A stretch of 38,767 nucleotides of DNA from a bacterium (GCA_021108295.1 JAIORF010000102.1:71260-110026); one strand, 5' to 3'; positions 15,784-23,965 are shown, counted from the stretch's first letter. Numbers and translations: made by a program. Notes: generated by a model not told the origin, from the letters alone.

Positions 15784-17614
15784 GTTTATTCTTATTTCTA
15801 CTTCTTATCTTTTTAATAGTCCATCTTATAGATGATAGAAAGATTACTAATACGATAAGTACTAGTAATATAGGGGCAACAACGGCTGTACTTCTTCCAA
15901 TACTGCTTGCTTTGAAGAACCTATTTAATGTATCTCCGATATTTTCTTCAGACAAATCTTCTATTGGAGAGATTTCCTCATAGGTTTGTAAACCCTCTAT
16001 ATCTGCAATATCATTTTCTGTAATAGCATATATTGATATATTAAATTCTAATTCATCAATATTGTCCAAAGAGTCTGCAGAATATACCTTTGTATTAGAT
16101 AAATCATTACCACTAAAGGTCTCCCAAAGTATTCTATCAATATTTTGTCCGATATCCATATTCTCACTCTCAAGTGTAGGATCTATAGAAAGCCAACCGT
16201 AATCAGGTAGCCATACCTGTACCCATTGGTGTCTAACTTGGGAGTCTAAAGTATGAGCTATATCTTTCAAGTTCACATACCCTAATGCTGCCCTTGCAGG
16301 TATCCCCTGTGCCCGTAGTATTGTAATCATTGTATCTGCATACTCCATACATACAGAACCTCCTCCTTCTAGTGCTTCTTTTGCTCCGATTCTTTCATTG
16401 CTAGAATCTGCCTTGGTCTGGTCATAATCTAGATTTTCGTTGATATAGGTATAGTCTGCTTTAATTAAATCAAGAAAATCCCCTATATCTTTCTTTAACG
16501 CTTCAGCCTCTTGTTGAATATATTCATCATTTACTTGCCAGTACTTTGTTGAAGTAAGATATTGTGATAAGTTGGAGTCCTTTGATATGGTTTCTGTGTA
16601 TAGAGAAAGTTCTGGATTTGGAATTATCTTCGGATCACTAAGATCATTTTGTGTTACCCAGATATATCCAATTACTGATATTGTGCTTGTGTCATTTGCA
16701 TCTACTTCAAATGTCGCTATTATATTCCCTTCCGTGTCCCTCCCAATCTTGCTCGGAGTAGGAGAGATACTCTCAATCTTGACTGTCTGCATATTCTCAT
16801 CAAAGTGTCTTGGTAGAGATATTTCAAAAATATTTTTGGACAAACTTCCGAATATGTCCGAATACTGTTCTGGTATTAGTGTGTCTGTCTGTGGAGTGTT
16901 GTATTCCAATTCAAACCTATATATCTGGGATGTCCCAAATTCTAAGTAAGGGTTTTTACTGAGTCTAGATTCTGCAGAGAAGGTGTAAGTGTCTTGGGTT
17001 TTAGTACTGTCTAGTGTGTATGTTGTAGGCCATATTTTAGTTAGTTTACCAACCTCTTTGTCCACAACCATATTTAAATTGTAATCTAGGTGGGTTTTAG
17101 TGTTTGTTTCCTTATGTAAGATACTAAATTCTGTGTCTTGAGGAAGGGAAGGAGCTTGTAGGGTGATGTGTTGGTTTACAGCTTGTACATAGTCATGTGT
17201 CCTGTATGTAAGATATATCTTGTACGGTGAATTCTTTGTTGTTTGTTTGTAATTTGGTATTAGTACATGTATTCCTTCGTTCTCTTTCTCTGTAGTAAAG
17301 TAGGTGAGACTTTTGCCGTTAGAATCCTTCACTGTGATGGATTCCGTTTTGTAGTTTCTTTCAGTAGCTATTTGGGAATCAGTATGGGTAAGGATATCGG
17401 GTATTACAAATGTCTTCTCTCCACTTGCTGGGAAGAAGTAGTTACTATCTTTCACCTCTCTTAGATATTCAATTGTGATTGTGACATAGTCGTTGTTTTT
17501 GGAGTATTGTATCTCCATATTGTGTTCAATGTGGAAGTCGTAGGAGGATGCGTGTACTAAATTGGGTGTAATGAGGAGTGTGAGGAGAAGAATTGCGTTG
17601 AGAAGTTTTTGCAT
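15776..17614 (-). CDS. exported transglutaminase-like protein, membrane anchored
   Basis: This 612-residue protein has a signal peptide (MQKLLNAILLLTLLITPNLV), a long beta-rich extracellular part (about 25-370) and a transglutaminase-like core. Cys 422 (GGGSVCMEYAD), His 462 (QVRHQWVQVW) and Asp 478 (SIDPTLE) form the expected Cys-His-Asp triad with normal spacing. One membrane helix at about 575-597 is followed by a short basic tail (KKIRSRNKNKP), so the domain faces outside. Bacterial members may act as cysteine proteases or cross-linkers of surface proteins; the substrate is unknown, though the secreted proteins at 1-3292 are candidates. A TATGAT at 17621-17626 on this strand lies 6 bases before the ATG. 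Confidence 0.88.
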   Translation of the reverse strand: MQKLLNAILLLTLLITPNLVHASSYDFHIEHNMEIQYSKNNDYVTITIEYLREVKDSNYFFPASGEKTFVIPDILTHTDSQIATERNYKTESITVKDSNGKSLTYFTTEKENEGIHVLIPNYKQTTKNSPYKIYLTYRTHDYVQAVNQHITLQAPSLPQDTEFSILHKETNTKTHLDYNLNMVVDKEVGKLTKIWPTTYTLDSTKTQDTYTFSAESRLSKNPYLEFGTSQIYRFELEYNTPQTDTLIPEQYSDIFGSLSKNIFEISLPRHFDENMQTVKIESISPTPSKIGRDTEGNIIATFEVDANDTSTISVIGYIWVTQNDLSDPKIIPNPELSLYTETISKDSNLSQYLTSTKYWQVNDEYIQQEAEALKKDIGDFLDLIKADYTYINENLDYDQTKADSSNERIGAKEALEGGGSVCMEYADTMITILRAQGIPARAALGYVNLKDIAHTLDSQVRHQWVQVWLPDYGWLSIDPTLESENMDIGQNIDRILWETFSGNDLSNTKVYSADSLDNIDELEFNISIYAITENDIADIEGLQTYEEISPIEDLSEENIGDTLNRFFKASSIGRSTAVVAPILLVLIVLVIFLSSIRWTIKKIRSRNKNKPI

Positions 17615-17673
17615 AAGTAAATCATATCATGTTTGTAAACAACATATTGGTTTTGTGATATTATAGGCACATT

Positions 17674-18771
17674 ATGATAACTAAATCGCATACATTGTCA
17701 GTTGGTATTGTTGGTTTGCCCAATGCAGGTAAATCTACGATTTTTAATGCACTTACAAAAAAGAGTGTGGCTGCAGAGAATTTCCCTTTTTGTACGATAG
17801 ATAAGAATGTTGGGGTAATACAGATACCTGATGTACGGCTGGATAGGATGAGTGAGTTTTTTAAGGCTCAGAAGGTAGTTCCTTCTGCTATGACTTTTGT
17901 GGATATAGCGGGTCTTGTTAAAGGTGCATCTCAGGGGGAGGGTTTGGGTAATCAATTCCTTTCACATATTCGTGAGGTTGATGTAATTATGTATGTTCTT
18001 AGAGCTTTCCCAAGTACAGAGATTGTACATGTCTATGATAGGGTAGATCCTGTTGAGGATTTTGAGATTGTACAGTCAGAATTGATACTCAAGGATATAG
18101 AGGTGGTAGAGAAGAGGATGGTTAGTGTAAGTAAAATGGCAAGGATAGGGAAGGAGGGTGCAGTTGAGGAAAGTGAGGTACTTAAGGAAATTTTAGAGGG
18201 GTTAAACAAGGGAGTTCCTGTGATAGATATGGAGTTTGGTGATGAAGAGTCTAAGGTTGTGTATGAGCTTTTCTTACTTACTTCTAAGCCTCGTATGTTT
18301 GTACTTAATTGTAAAGAGGGTGTTGCAGAGGAAGATTTAGAAAAGTGGGAGGATGGTCTTAAGGAGTTTGTAGGTGGTAAGAAGGAGTATATCTTGAGAG
18401 TGGATGTGAAGTTGATAGGAGAGATGGATGATGTGAAGGAGTATGAGGAGCTTTTGGGCTATCATCCTAGTACCATTAATGATGTGATGGATATTGCTTA
18501 CAAGAGATTAAATCTTCTTACCTTCTATACTGGCTCAGAGAAGGAGTGTAATGCTTGGACTATACAAAAGGGAGCTACAGTGAAAGAATCTGCTGGCGTT
18601 ATTCATACAGATTTAGAGCAGGGTTTCATCACAGCAGATGTTGTTAATGTAGATGATTTGATAGAGGAGGGTGGTTGGAATGGAGCTAAGGAGAAGGGTT
18701 TGGTAAAGAATATGGGGAAGGAGTATGTTACTAAAGATGGTGATTACGTTGTTATTTTAGCGAACAAGTAG
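17674..18771 (+). CDS. ychF: YchF, Obg-family P-loop ATPase
   Basis: This 365-residue protein is the universally conserved YchF/Ola1. The P-loop GLPNAGKST (residues 14-22) has Ala where the family usually has Val. It is followed by NFPFCTIDKNVG, the switch II region FVDIAGLVKGASQGEGLGNQFL, and a C-terminal TGS-like domain (LLTFYTGSEKECNAWTIQKG, VIHTDLEQGFITADV). YchF binds ribosomes and hydrolyses ATP in preference to GTP. It acts in translation and stress, exact job unsettled. The N-terminus is about ten residues longer than usual before GIVGLP, but no better start is evident. A perfect AT-rich 8-bp inverted repeat (18776-18794) lies just past the stop. Confidence 0.95.
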   Translation: MITKSHTLSVGIVGLPNAGKSTIFNALTKKSVAAENFPFCTIDKNVGVIQIPDVRLDRMSEFFKAQKVVPSAMTFVDIAGLVKGASQGEGLGNQFLSHIREVDVIMYVLRAFPSTEIVHVYDRVDPVEDFEIVQSELILKDIEVVEKRMVSVSKMARIGKEGAVEESEVLKEILEGLNKGVPVIDMEFGDEESKVVYELFLLTSKPRMFVLNCKEGVAEEDLEKWEDGLKEFVGGKKEYILRVDVKLIGEMDDVKEYEELLGYHPSTINDVMDIAYKRLNLLTFYTGSEKECNAWTIQKGATVKESAGVIHTDLEQGFITADVVNVDDLIEEGGWNGAKEKGLVKNMGKEYVTKDGDYVVILANK

Positions 18772-18845
18772 GGGTTAGTATATAACATATACTAGAAATC
18801 CTCATTATGAAGAAAAAACATTTTAATGCTTAGAATATCGGTAAG

Positions 18846-18874
18846 TTGCTTATGAATAAGAATATTGCTATAAA
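18846..18874 (+). promoter_or_regulatory. extended -10 promoter placed at a start codon
   Basis: TTGCTT (18846-18851) and TATAAA (18869-18874) are 17 bp apart, and TG at 18866-18867 makes an extended -10 (TGCTATAAA). Only five bases separate the -10 box from the ATG at 18880, so the transcript would begin at or within a base or two of the start codon, that is, leaderless. Confidence 0.5.
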
Positions 18875-18879
18875 TAATA

Positions 18880-20187
18880 ATGAAGGAAGACTATCAAGAA
18901 GAACTTATAGGAGTTAAAACACCACTTAATGTTGTAGAGATACAAGCACCTGGAATAGAAATGGAATCTATTCTTACAAGGATAGAGCCAATAAATGGAG
19001 TATTTAATCCTGAAGAAGAAATGGAAAAGCTTCGATTTATGATGTCTAGAATAGAAGACAGGAAAGAAGTAATAGGATTATTCAAAAGTAAATTATCTCG
19101 CCAAAGAGAAGCGTGGGCAGTATGTAGAAATACTATTGAAGAACAAATAATGTTCAAACCTGATTTGTCTAGAGAAGAGATGGTAGGGATAATTGGAATA
19201 TTTGCTTCTAATTATGGATTTCCTCCTGCTCAAATTGAAGTCGCAGAATCATTAGTAGATGAATATATTGATGTACATAGACGAGTTATAGAATTTCGTG
19301 AGAAATTTCCTAAGAATCGAGACTTATTGGAGAAGTTAAGTAGCGTAAGAATCAGCAAAGCCGAAGCAGAAGGAGTTGAGATTTCAGTAGGACCAGTAGC
19401 AATTGAAATATTTTGTCCCGAAAATGTTTTTTTAAAAATGGGAACTAATACTACGAGTTCTTGGGATATGGGATATGCTACACAGAGCATAGCTAGAAAC
19501 CCAATTCCATATTTAGTATTGAATGAAGACTCTCCTTGGCATGAAATATATTCAATGTCTTCGACACTTGTACATGAACGAGAGCATCAAAAAAACAAGA
19601 TTTTAGGGCCGAGGTTGTATAGTACAAAAGAAATTGAAACTGATGTCTTGAAGGGTATGGAAAAGGATATTCTGGGATCCTTAGTAATGAAGGCTAGTGA
19701 TAAATTGTTGAGGAGTACAAAATTGTTAGGGGCTAAAGAAACATTGGAGACAGTAGCGTTATTCAGGAGATATAAAAGGGCACGAGATTTTGATGAAAGA
19801 AGCCTTTTTGTTAAAGCATGTATGCAAAGGGCGAGGGAAGTTGCACTTAATTATGTCAAAGATGAAATTATTGCGATGAAGGCAGAAGCGGACGTGTCCC
19901 CTCATGGTGGTGAATATAATATTTTTTCAAATCAAGATGGTAGTTTCTATGATTATCTCCAGTTTTTCCGGGAAAAGTTACATAAAGACAAAGGTGATAA
20001 ACTTTGGCAAGAAGCTTCACAAAGAATACTAGTTGATGAATATAAGGAGATTATAGACAATTCAATTATGGCTTTTGATGATCTGAAAGACAGGGGGTAT
20101 TCAAGAAAAGAAGTAATTGCTTTGCTTTTTGATAAACGATTGCAGGAATGGCCAAAAACAGCTAAGAGATTATTAGAACAAAGATAA
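18880..20187 (+). CDS. unknown cytoplasmic protein with HExxH metalloprotease-like motif
   Basis: This 435-residue protein has no signal peptide or membrane helix. The N-terminal 160 residues are charged and helical. A central beta segment (about 165-215) leads into STLVHEREHQKN, an HExxH motif at 232-236 as in zincin metallopeptidases. Glu 251 and Asp 255 in an E-x3-D arrangement, about 15 residues after the second His, could supply the third zinc ligand as in gluzincins, though the spacing is shorter than usual. The C-terminal half is helical and charged. Uncharacterised CPR proteins with similar HER-H motifs are familiar to me, but I cannot name a family. Codons are A-rich compared with ychF upstream. 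The start is supported by a promoter ending 5 bases before it. Confidence 0.72.
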   Translation: MKEDYQEELIGVKTPLNVVEIQAPGIEMESILTRIEPINGVFNPEEEMEKLRFMMSRIEDRKEVIGLFKSKLSRQREAWAVCRNTIEEQIMFKPDLSREEMVGIIGIFASNYGFPPAQIEVAESLVDEYIDVHRRVIEFREKFPKNRDLLEKLSSVRISKAEAEGVEISVGPVAIEIFCPENVFLKMGTNTTSSWDMGYATQSIARNPIPYLVLNEDSPWHEIYSMSSTLVHEREHQKNKILGPRLYSTKEIETDVLKGMEKDILGSLVMKASDKLLRSTKLLGAKETLETVALFRRYKRARDFDERSLFVKACMQRAREVALNYVKDEIIAMKAEADVSPHGGEYNIFSNQDGSFYDYLQFFREKLHKDKGDKLWQEASQRILVDEYKEIIDNSIMAFDDLKDRGYSRKEVIALLFDKRLQEWPKTAKRLLEQR

Positions 20188-20226
20188 GTTTGTTCGTAAA
20201 GGGTAAAACTTACTACTACAAAACTC

Positions 20227-20255
20227 TTCCCATCTGTGTTGTTTTCTGCTAAAAT
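20227..20255 (+). promoter_or_regulatory. candidate promoter of rpsF
   Basis: TTCCCA (20227-20232) and TAAAAT (20250-20255) are 17 bp apart, with TG at 20247-20248 giving an extended -10 (TGCTAAAAT). The leader would be about 30 bases and include the AAGGAAG ribosome-binding site. An alternative TATAAT at 20268-20273 would start transcription inside that site. Confidence 0.33.
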
Positions 20256-20291
20256 CCAATCGCTAAATATAATTTAAGGAAGATATAGTTA

Positions 20292-20645
20292 ATGGCTAAG
20301 AAGAACGAGAACCAAAAGGTATATGAATTAATGATTATACTTAAACCTCTGCTACCAGATGAGGTAAGAAAAGAACTACACAAGGAGATTATTGGTCTTG
20401 TAGAATCTAAAAAGGGCAAGATCTTGGATATAGATGTATGGGGTAAAAGATATCTTACTTACAAAATATTAGGACACAATGAAGGATATTACATCATTTA
20501 CAACTATGAAATTGAACCAAAGCATATTGGAGAGATAAATAGACAATTGAAATTGAAACAAGAAATACTTAGAAGTCTAATAACAGAGGTTACACATCCT
20601 GAGGATATAGGAACAGGAATTAAGAAAAAAGAGATAAGTATCTAG
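20292..20645 (+). CDS. rpsF: 30S ribosomal protein bS6
   Basis: This 117-residue protein matches bS6 over its length: YELMIILKPLLPDEVRKEL, then DIDVWGKRYLTYKI and NEGYYIIYNYEIEP. bS6 binds 16S rRNA on the small-subunit platform as a heterodimer with bS18, encoded two genes downstream. A clear ribosome-binding site AAGGAAG precedes the start, unlike most genes in the window. The stop codon TAG is shared with the first bases of the repeated promoter element that precedes ssb. Confidence 0.95.
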   Translation: MAKKNENQKVYELMIILKPLLPDEVRKELHKEIIGLVESKKGKILDIDVWGKRYLTYKILGHNEGYYIIYNYEIEPKHIGEINRQLKLKQEILRSLITEVTHPEDIGTGIKKKEISI

Positions 20646-20677
20646 TTCATCGAAAGTTCATAATTGTATTGTATGAT
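20644..20677 (+). promoter_or_regulatory. tandem-heptamer promoter, copy 2
   Basis: AGTTCAT occurs at 20644-20650 and 20655-20661 around a CGAA spacer, then exactly 10 bp later TATGAT (20672-20677). Position, spacing and most flanking bases match the copy at 9233-9266. The predicted start near 20684 leaves a 25-base AT-rich leader with no Shine-Dalgarno before ssb at 20709, giving ssb-rpsR a promoter separate from rpsF. Confidence 0.5.
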
Positions 20678-20708
20678 TAGATATAGTTAAATTAAATAAA
20701 TAATATAT

Positions 20709-21176
20709 ATGGCAGCAAGATCTTTAAATAAAGTTCAGCTAATAGGGAATCTCACAAGAGATCCAGAATTACGATATACAAACTCTGGTGCAGCTGTAGC
20801 AACCTTTGGGATGGCTACCAATAAGTCTTGGAAAGATGATAAAGGAGAGTTAAAGGAATTAGCAGAGTTCCACAATATAGTAGCATGGAGTAAGATGGCA
20901 GAAATATGTCAGCAACTTCTAGCTAAAGGTATGAAGGTATACATCGAAGGATCCCTCAATACAAGGAATTGGGAAGCTGACGACGGAAGTAAGAGGTATA
21001 AGACAGAGGTAAGAGTAAACGATATGATTCTGTTGGATAATAAAGGGAAACAGGGAGTTGGTTTCACTGAACAGCCTACAGATGATAAGAAGGAAGAAGT
21101 AAAGAAAGACTCCGAGCCTGTTAAAGATACCCCCTCTAAGGATGAAGATCCACTAGAAGAGGATTTACCATTTTAA
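20709..21176 (+). CDS. ssb: single-stranded DNA-binding protein
   Basis: This 155-residue SSB has an N-terminal OB fold (LNKVQLIGNLTRDPELRYT, FHNIVAWSKMAEICQQLL, GMKVYIEGSLNTRNWE) of about 110 residues. A charged, disordered linker follows, and then the acidic tip DPLEEDLPF that recruits DNA-processing partners. It coats single-stranded DNA in replication and repair. It sits between rpsF and rpsR as in most bacteria, but here a separate promoter with tandem AGTTCAT repeats lies between rpsF and ssb. Confidence 0.96.
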   Translation: MAARSLNKVQLIGNLTRDPELRYTNSGAAVATFGMATNKSWKDDKGELKELAEFHNIVAWSKMAEICQQLLAKGMKVYIEGSLNTRNWEADDGSKRYKTEVRVNDMILLDNKGKQGVGFTEQPTDDKKEEVKKDSEPVKDTPSKDEDPLEEDLPF

Positions 21177-21196
21177 TTTAGTAAAGTTAGGAAGTA

Positions 21197-21496
21197 ATGA
21201 GTGAAGAAGTAAAAAACACAACAACAGCGACTACTACAACGACACAAAGTAGTCCTCCAAAGAAGAGAAGGAGAAAGAGAAAGATTATTCAAAATCTGAA
21301 GTGTCCTCTTTGTGAGTCTGGTACTAAGTACCTATCTTACAAAGATGTATACCAATTAAAAAAGTTTACATCTGTAAGAGGTAAGATCATATCTACAGAG
21401 AAATCTGGAGTATGTCACAAACATCAGAGACAGCTTACAAAAGCTATCAAAAGAGCTAGAGTCATGGCATTACTTCCATATGTAGCAAAAGAGTAG
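21197..21496 (+). CDS. rpsR: 30S ribosomal protein bS18
   Basis: This 99-residue protein has a low-complexity Thr-rich then Lys/Arg-rich N-terminal extension (about 30 residues) before the bS18 core: YKDVYQLKKFTSVRGKI and KRARVMALLPY. It keeps possible zinc ligands, CPLC at 36-39 and CHKH at 73-76, so it is a zinc-ribbon (C+) form. A ribosome-binding site AGGAAG lies just before the ATG. A strong terminator follows. The L9 gene (rplI), which follows rpsR in many bacteria, is not here. Confidence 0.94.
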   Translation: MSEEVKNTTTATTTTTQSSPPKKRRRKRKIIQNLKCPLCESGTKYLSYKDVYQLKKFTSVRGKIISTEKSGVCHKHQRQLTKAIKRARVMALLPYVAKE

Positions 21497-21515
21497 TCCT
21501 CTTGGATTAGAATGT

Positions 21516-21543
21516 AAAAGGGAGTTTTAATACTCCCTTTTTT
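21516..21543 (+). terminator. intrinsic terminator of rpsF-ssb-rpsR
   Basis: A perfect 10-bp stem (AAAAGGGAGT / ACTCCCTTTT) with the 6-base loop TTTAAT is followed by a further run of T, 19 bases after the rpsR stop. This is the only clear Rho-independent terminator in the window. Confidence 0.87.
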
Positions 21544-21544
21544 G

Positions 21545-21573
21545 TTGTAAAAAAACATAGATTTAAGTAAACT
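21545..21573 (+). promoter_or_regulatory. candidate promoter of the GlmL-like gene
   Basis: TTGTAA (21545-21550) and TAAACT (21568-21573) are 17 bp apart, seven bases before the ATG at 21581. Transcription would start at or next to the start codon. It begins directly after the rpsR terminator, the only place a promoter could be. Confidence 0.4.
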
Positions 21574-21580
21574 AATATAT

Positions 21581-22951
21581 ATGAGTAAACTGTCCTTACT
21601 TAAAAAGAATGCCTACCTTACGATTGTAGTGAAAGATGATGCTATATGGTCGCATTTAGCCTATGTGGATTACAACAACGATGTACAATACATACTCTCT
21701 GATTACACAGACATATCCCATTTCCACAAACGCTTAGACGATCACCTATTCATGGGAACTTTCTGGAGTGAATATTTTAGACTCTTAGAAAAACTCTTTG
21801 GTTGGGAATTAATACAAAATACAGAAGGAGGGTTAAGTAGGATGGTGGATTTTAAAGATGAAAACCATGGAGTAAACGGTATTAAGATATTAGTTGATGA
21901 CAACCAACAATTCCTTACAAACATCTTCCATTCCATATCCCATTACTCCCATGATATAGCGGTGAGAGTAATTGATACACCCAATATGAGAAAACTAATA
22001 GGAAAGCTCTCTGAAAAATTGGGGTATGAAGACATGATATACATAGATCTAGATATCAACTCATTCCAAATATACAGAGTACAAAGAGAGGGAAAGCAAA
22101 CGGATGATACCAAACTACCAAACAAATACAAATATAGTGAGGCACAACAATATTGGAGTAATAGAATAGGGATTATAGACGCAATCAAAGATAGGAGACT
22201 ACACGCATTCATGGCCTCAGATATCAACAATGCACAATTAGAGAACAGCTGGGCTAATCTCATTATGCATCCAGTAGATGTATTACTTGATCAAAACTTA
22301 AAAGATATCTTAAGAAGCTTTACTACTGTACAACTCTTCTCACTACTTTCAGACAATAGAAGAAAGTTGGAAGGAATAGGGAGTGGAGAAACTAAAACCC
22401 TCATAGCCATTGGTGGTAAAATACCAAGACTTCTGGGTAAGAAGGCAACCCTCCTCTCTATCATTGATGGACTTGAACTCTACGGCACCTTTGATGTCAT
22501 CTGGGACAACGAATGTAAAATACAAGCCTATGGGATGAGTACTGCAATGGGGAGTCAATCAAGCGATATTATAATAGGCAGAAACGATGTGATATCTGCA
22601 ATAACGAAAGTATTGATACCAGAACTTAAATCCAAGAAAGCAATCGATAAAGTGATATTCTCTGCAACATACAAATCACAAGACTTTGAGCCAGAAACTG
22701 TCATTGTACTAGGAGATACCTTTGAGATGATTAAGATAAAGAATAAAGTAAACAAAGTTGTCTTCGAAGGTAAGCTGGAAGACAATGTATATCTACCAGC
22801 TCTTGAGGATAGGGCAGTAAACTTCATATCCTCACCACTAGGAGTGAGGTATGAGAATATTCTAATTGATTCTAGACTAAGACCAATTGTATATGGAATG
22901 GATAGCTATAGTAATAAATTAAAGATTAATAAATGGATAAATGATAATTAA
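21581..22951 (+). CDS. GlmL/MutL-like actin-fold protein, conserved but uncharacterised
   Basis: This 456-residue cytoplasmic protein shows actin-fold features: IYIDLDINSFQIYRV (about residues 152-166) as a phosphate-1-like strand-turn and KTLIAIGGKIPRL (about 268-280) where the adenosine/phosphate-2 glycines would be. The end, NILIDSRLRPIVYG then KINKWI, matches from memory the tail of GlmL/MutL proteins of Chloroflexi (LGLIIDARGRP, then a Leu/Trp end). GlmL was named as a chaperone for glutamate mutase, yet no such mutase is here, so the name does not give the role. The next gene overlaps by 11 bases and looks like the second partner of the same conserved pair. Third codon positions are A/C-rich, unlike nearby genes. 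Confidence 0.7.
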   Translation: MSKLSLLKKNAYLTIVVKDDAIWSHLAYVDYNNDVQYILSDYTDISHFHKRLDDHLFMGTFWSEYFRLLEKLFGWELIQNTEGGLSRMVDFKDENHGVNGIKILVDDNQQFLTNIFHSISHYSHDIAVRVIDTPNMRKLIGKLSEKLGYEDMIYIDLDINSFQIYRVQREGKQTDDTKLPNKYKYSEAQQYWSNRIGIIDAIKDRRLHAFMASDINNAQLENSWANLIMHPVDVLLDQNLKDILRSFTTVQLFSLLSDNRRKLEGIGSGETKTLIAIGGKIPRLLGKKATLLSIIDGLELYGTFDVIWDNECKIQAYGMSTAMGSQSSDIIIGRNDVISAITKVLIPELKSKKAIDKVIFSATYKSQDFEPETVIVLGDTFEMIKIKNKVNKVVFEGKLEDNVYLPALEDRAVNFISSPLGVRYENILIDSRLRPIVYGMDSYSNKLKINKWINDN

Positions 22952-23951
22952 AGCCAAAGTGTTTGAACACTACGACAATTACCAGTTTAATATTCCACTA
23001 ATAGGTGGGGAAAGAATATGTGTTAAAAATAAGCAGAAGATAAAAGTAGGGGATAAACTATTTGCAAAAACAGATAATAATATTAAAGAGTCCTACTATT
23101 TAGTAGATGAACTGGGTTGTAAAACTTCTGAGTGTCTTAAGTACATCACATGTATAGATGGTGTATATGTAGAGAAGGGTGAAATACTTGCACAAAAGGT
23201 TGGGAGGAACAAATTAACTATTAAACAAATTGTTGCAGGGACTTCAGGTATTGTAGAACTAGATAGGATCACTAAAGGGTTTATAGATATATTGGGGGAA
23301 GAAGAGGAGATAGATGTAAAGAGTAACTTTATTGGAGTAGTATCACAAGTACTTCCTGGTAGTGCTATTACAATAAATTCTCCTGCTTCAGCACTAGACT
23401 TGGTAGCTACTACTATTTTTCAACAAAAACTGCTTGGAAATCTCATATTCCTTACAGATGGAGTAGAAGTGCTTACCAAAATACCCGATATTGATGTAAA
23501 GGGTAAGATTGTATGGGCAGGTTCATACCTACCTCTTAATCTAGCCCTCAAGCTCTTTGAAAGGGGTGTTAAGGCAGTACTTACATACTGTATGGAGTAT
23601 GAGGACTTCAAGAATCTAGGACTACCTGTAGGTGTAATAGAGGGGTTTGGAAAGATACATTGTGATGAGCAGTTCTTTAAACAATTTTATAAATTTAATA
23701 ATAAATTTGTAGTAATAGATGGAGAGGAAAGACAAATGTTTGTTGCAAAAGATTCCCAACTTGAGAAATCAGATACACAATACTTTGTGAGAGAGTTGCT
23801 AGGATCAAAGGTTATCTCTAGGCATAGTTCTCATTATGGACATATTGGTACTATAGTTGCAATGCATGATTTAGACTATGTGACTGTGAATTTTGGTTCT
23901 ACTGGAAGAGTAATAGTGGATATTGGATTGTTGGATTTCATAACAATGTAA
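22941..23951 (+). CDS. barrel-sandwich/KOW-like partner of the GlmL-like protein
   Basis: This 336-residue protein lacks signal or membrane segments. Residues about 25-130 hold repeated hybrid-motif-like turns (KIKVGDKLFAKTD, YVEKGEILAQKVG, VAGTSGIVELDRITKGFI), as in lipoyl/barrel-sandwich folds but without a lipoyl-lysine context. The middle part, from VSQVLPGSAITINSPA to GVIEGFGKIHCDEQF, is an alpha/beta region with an IEGFG motif. The C-terminus (SHYGHIGTIVAMHDLDYVTVNFG) reads like a KOW/SH3 barrel. From memory a gene of the same order of motifs follows glmL-type genes in Chloroflexi. It overlaps the upstream gene by 11 bases, implying coupled translation and equal dosage. Function unknown. 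Confidence 0.7.
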   Translation: MIIKAKVFEHYDNYQFNIPLIGGERICVKNKQKIKVGDKLFAKTDNNIKESYYLVDELGCKTSECLKYITCIDGVYVEKGEILAQKVGRNKLTIKQIVAGTSGIVELDRITKGFIDILGEEEEIDVKSNFIGVVSQVLPGSAITINSPASALDLVATTIFQQKLLGNLIFLTDGVEVLTKIPDIDVKGKIVWAGSYLPLNLALKLFERGVKAVLTYCMEYEDFKNLGLPVGVIEGFGKIHCDEQFFKQFYKFNNKFVVIDGEERQMFVAKDSQLEKSDTQYFVRELLGSKVISRHSSHYGHIGTIVAMHDLDYVTVNFGSTGRVIVDIGLLDFITM

Positions 23952-23965
23952 GAATATAATCAAAA

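Noticed and set aside
18776-18794. Perfect 8-bp inverted repeat (TAGTATAT, 3-base loop, ATATACTA) after ychF
   Set aside because: The stem is nearly all A-T and no T-run follows, so it is too weak to call a terminator; an operator role cannot be judged from one copy.
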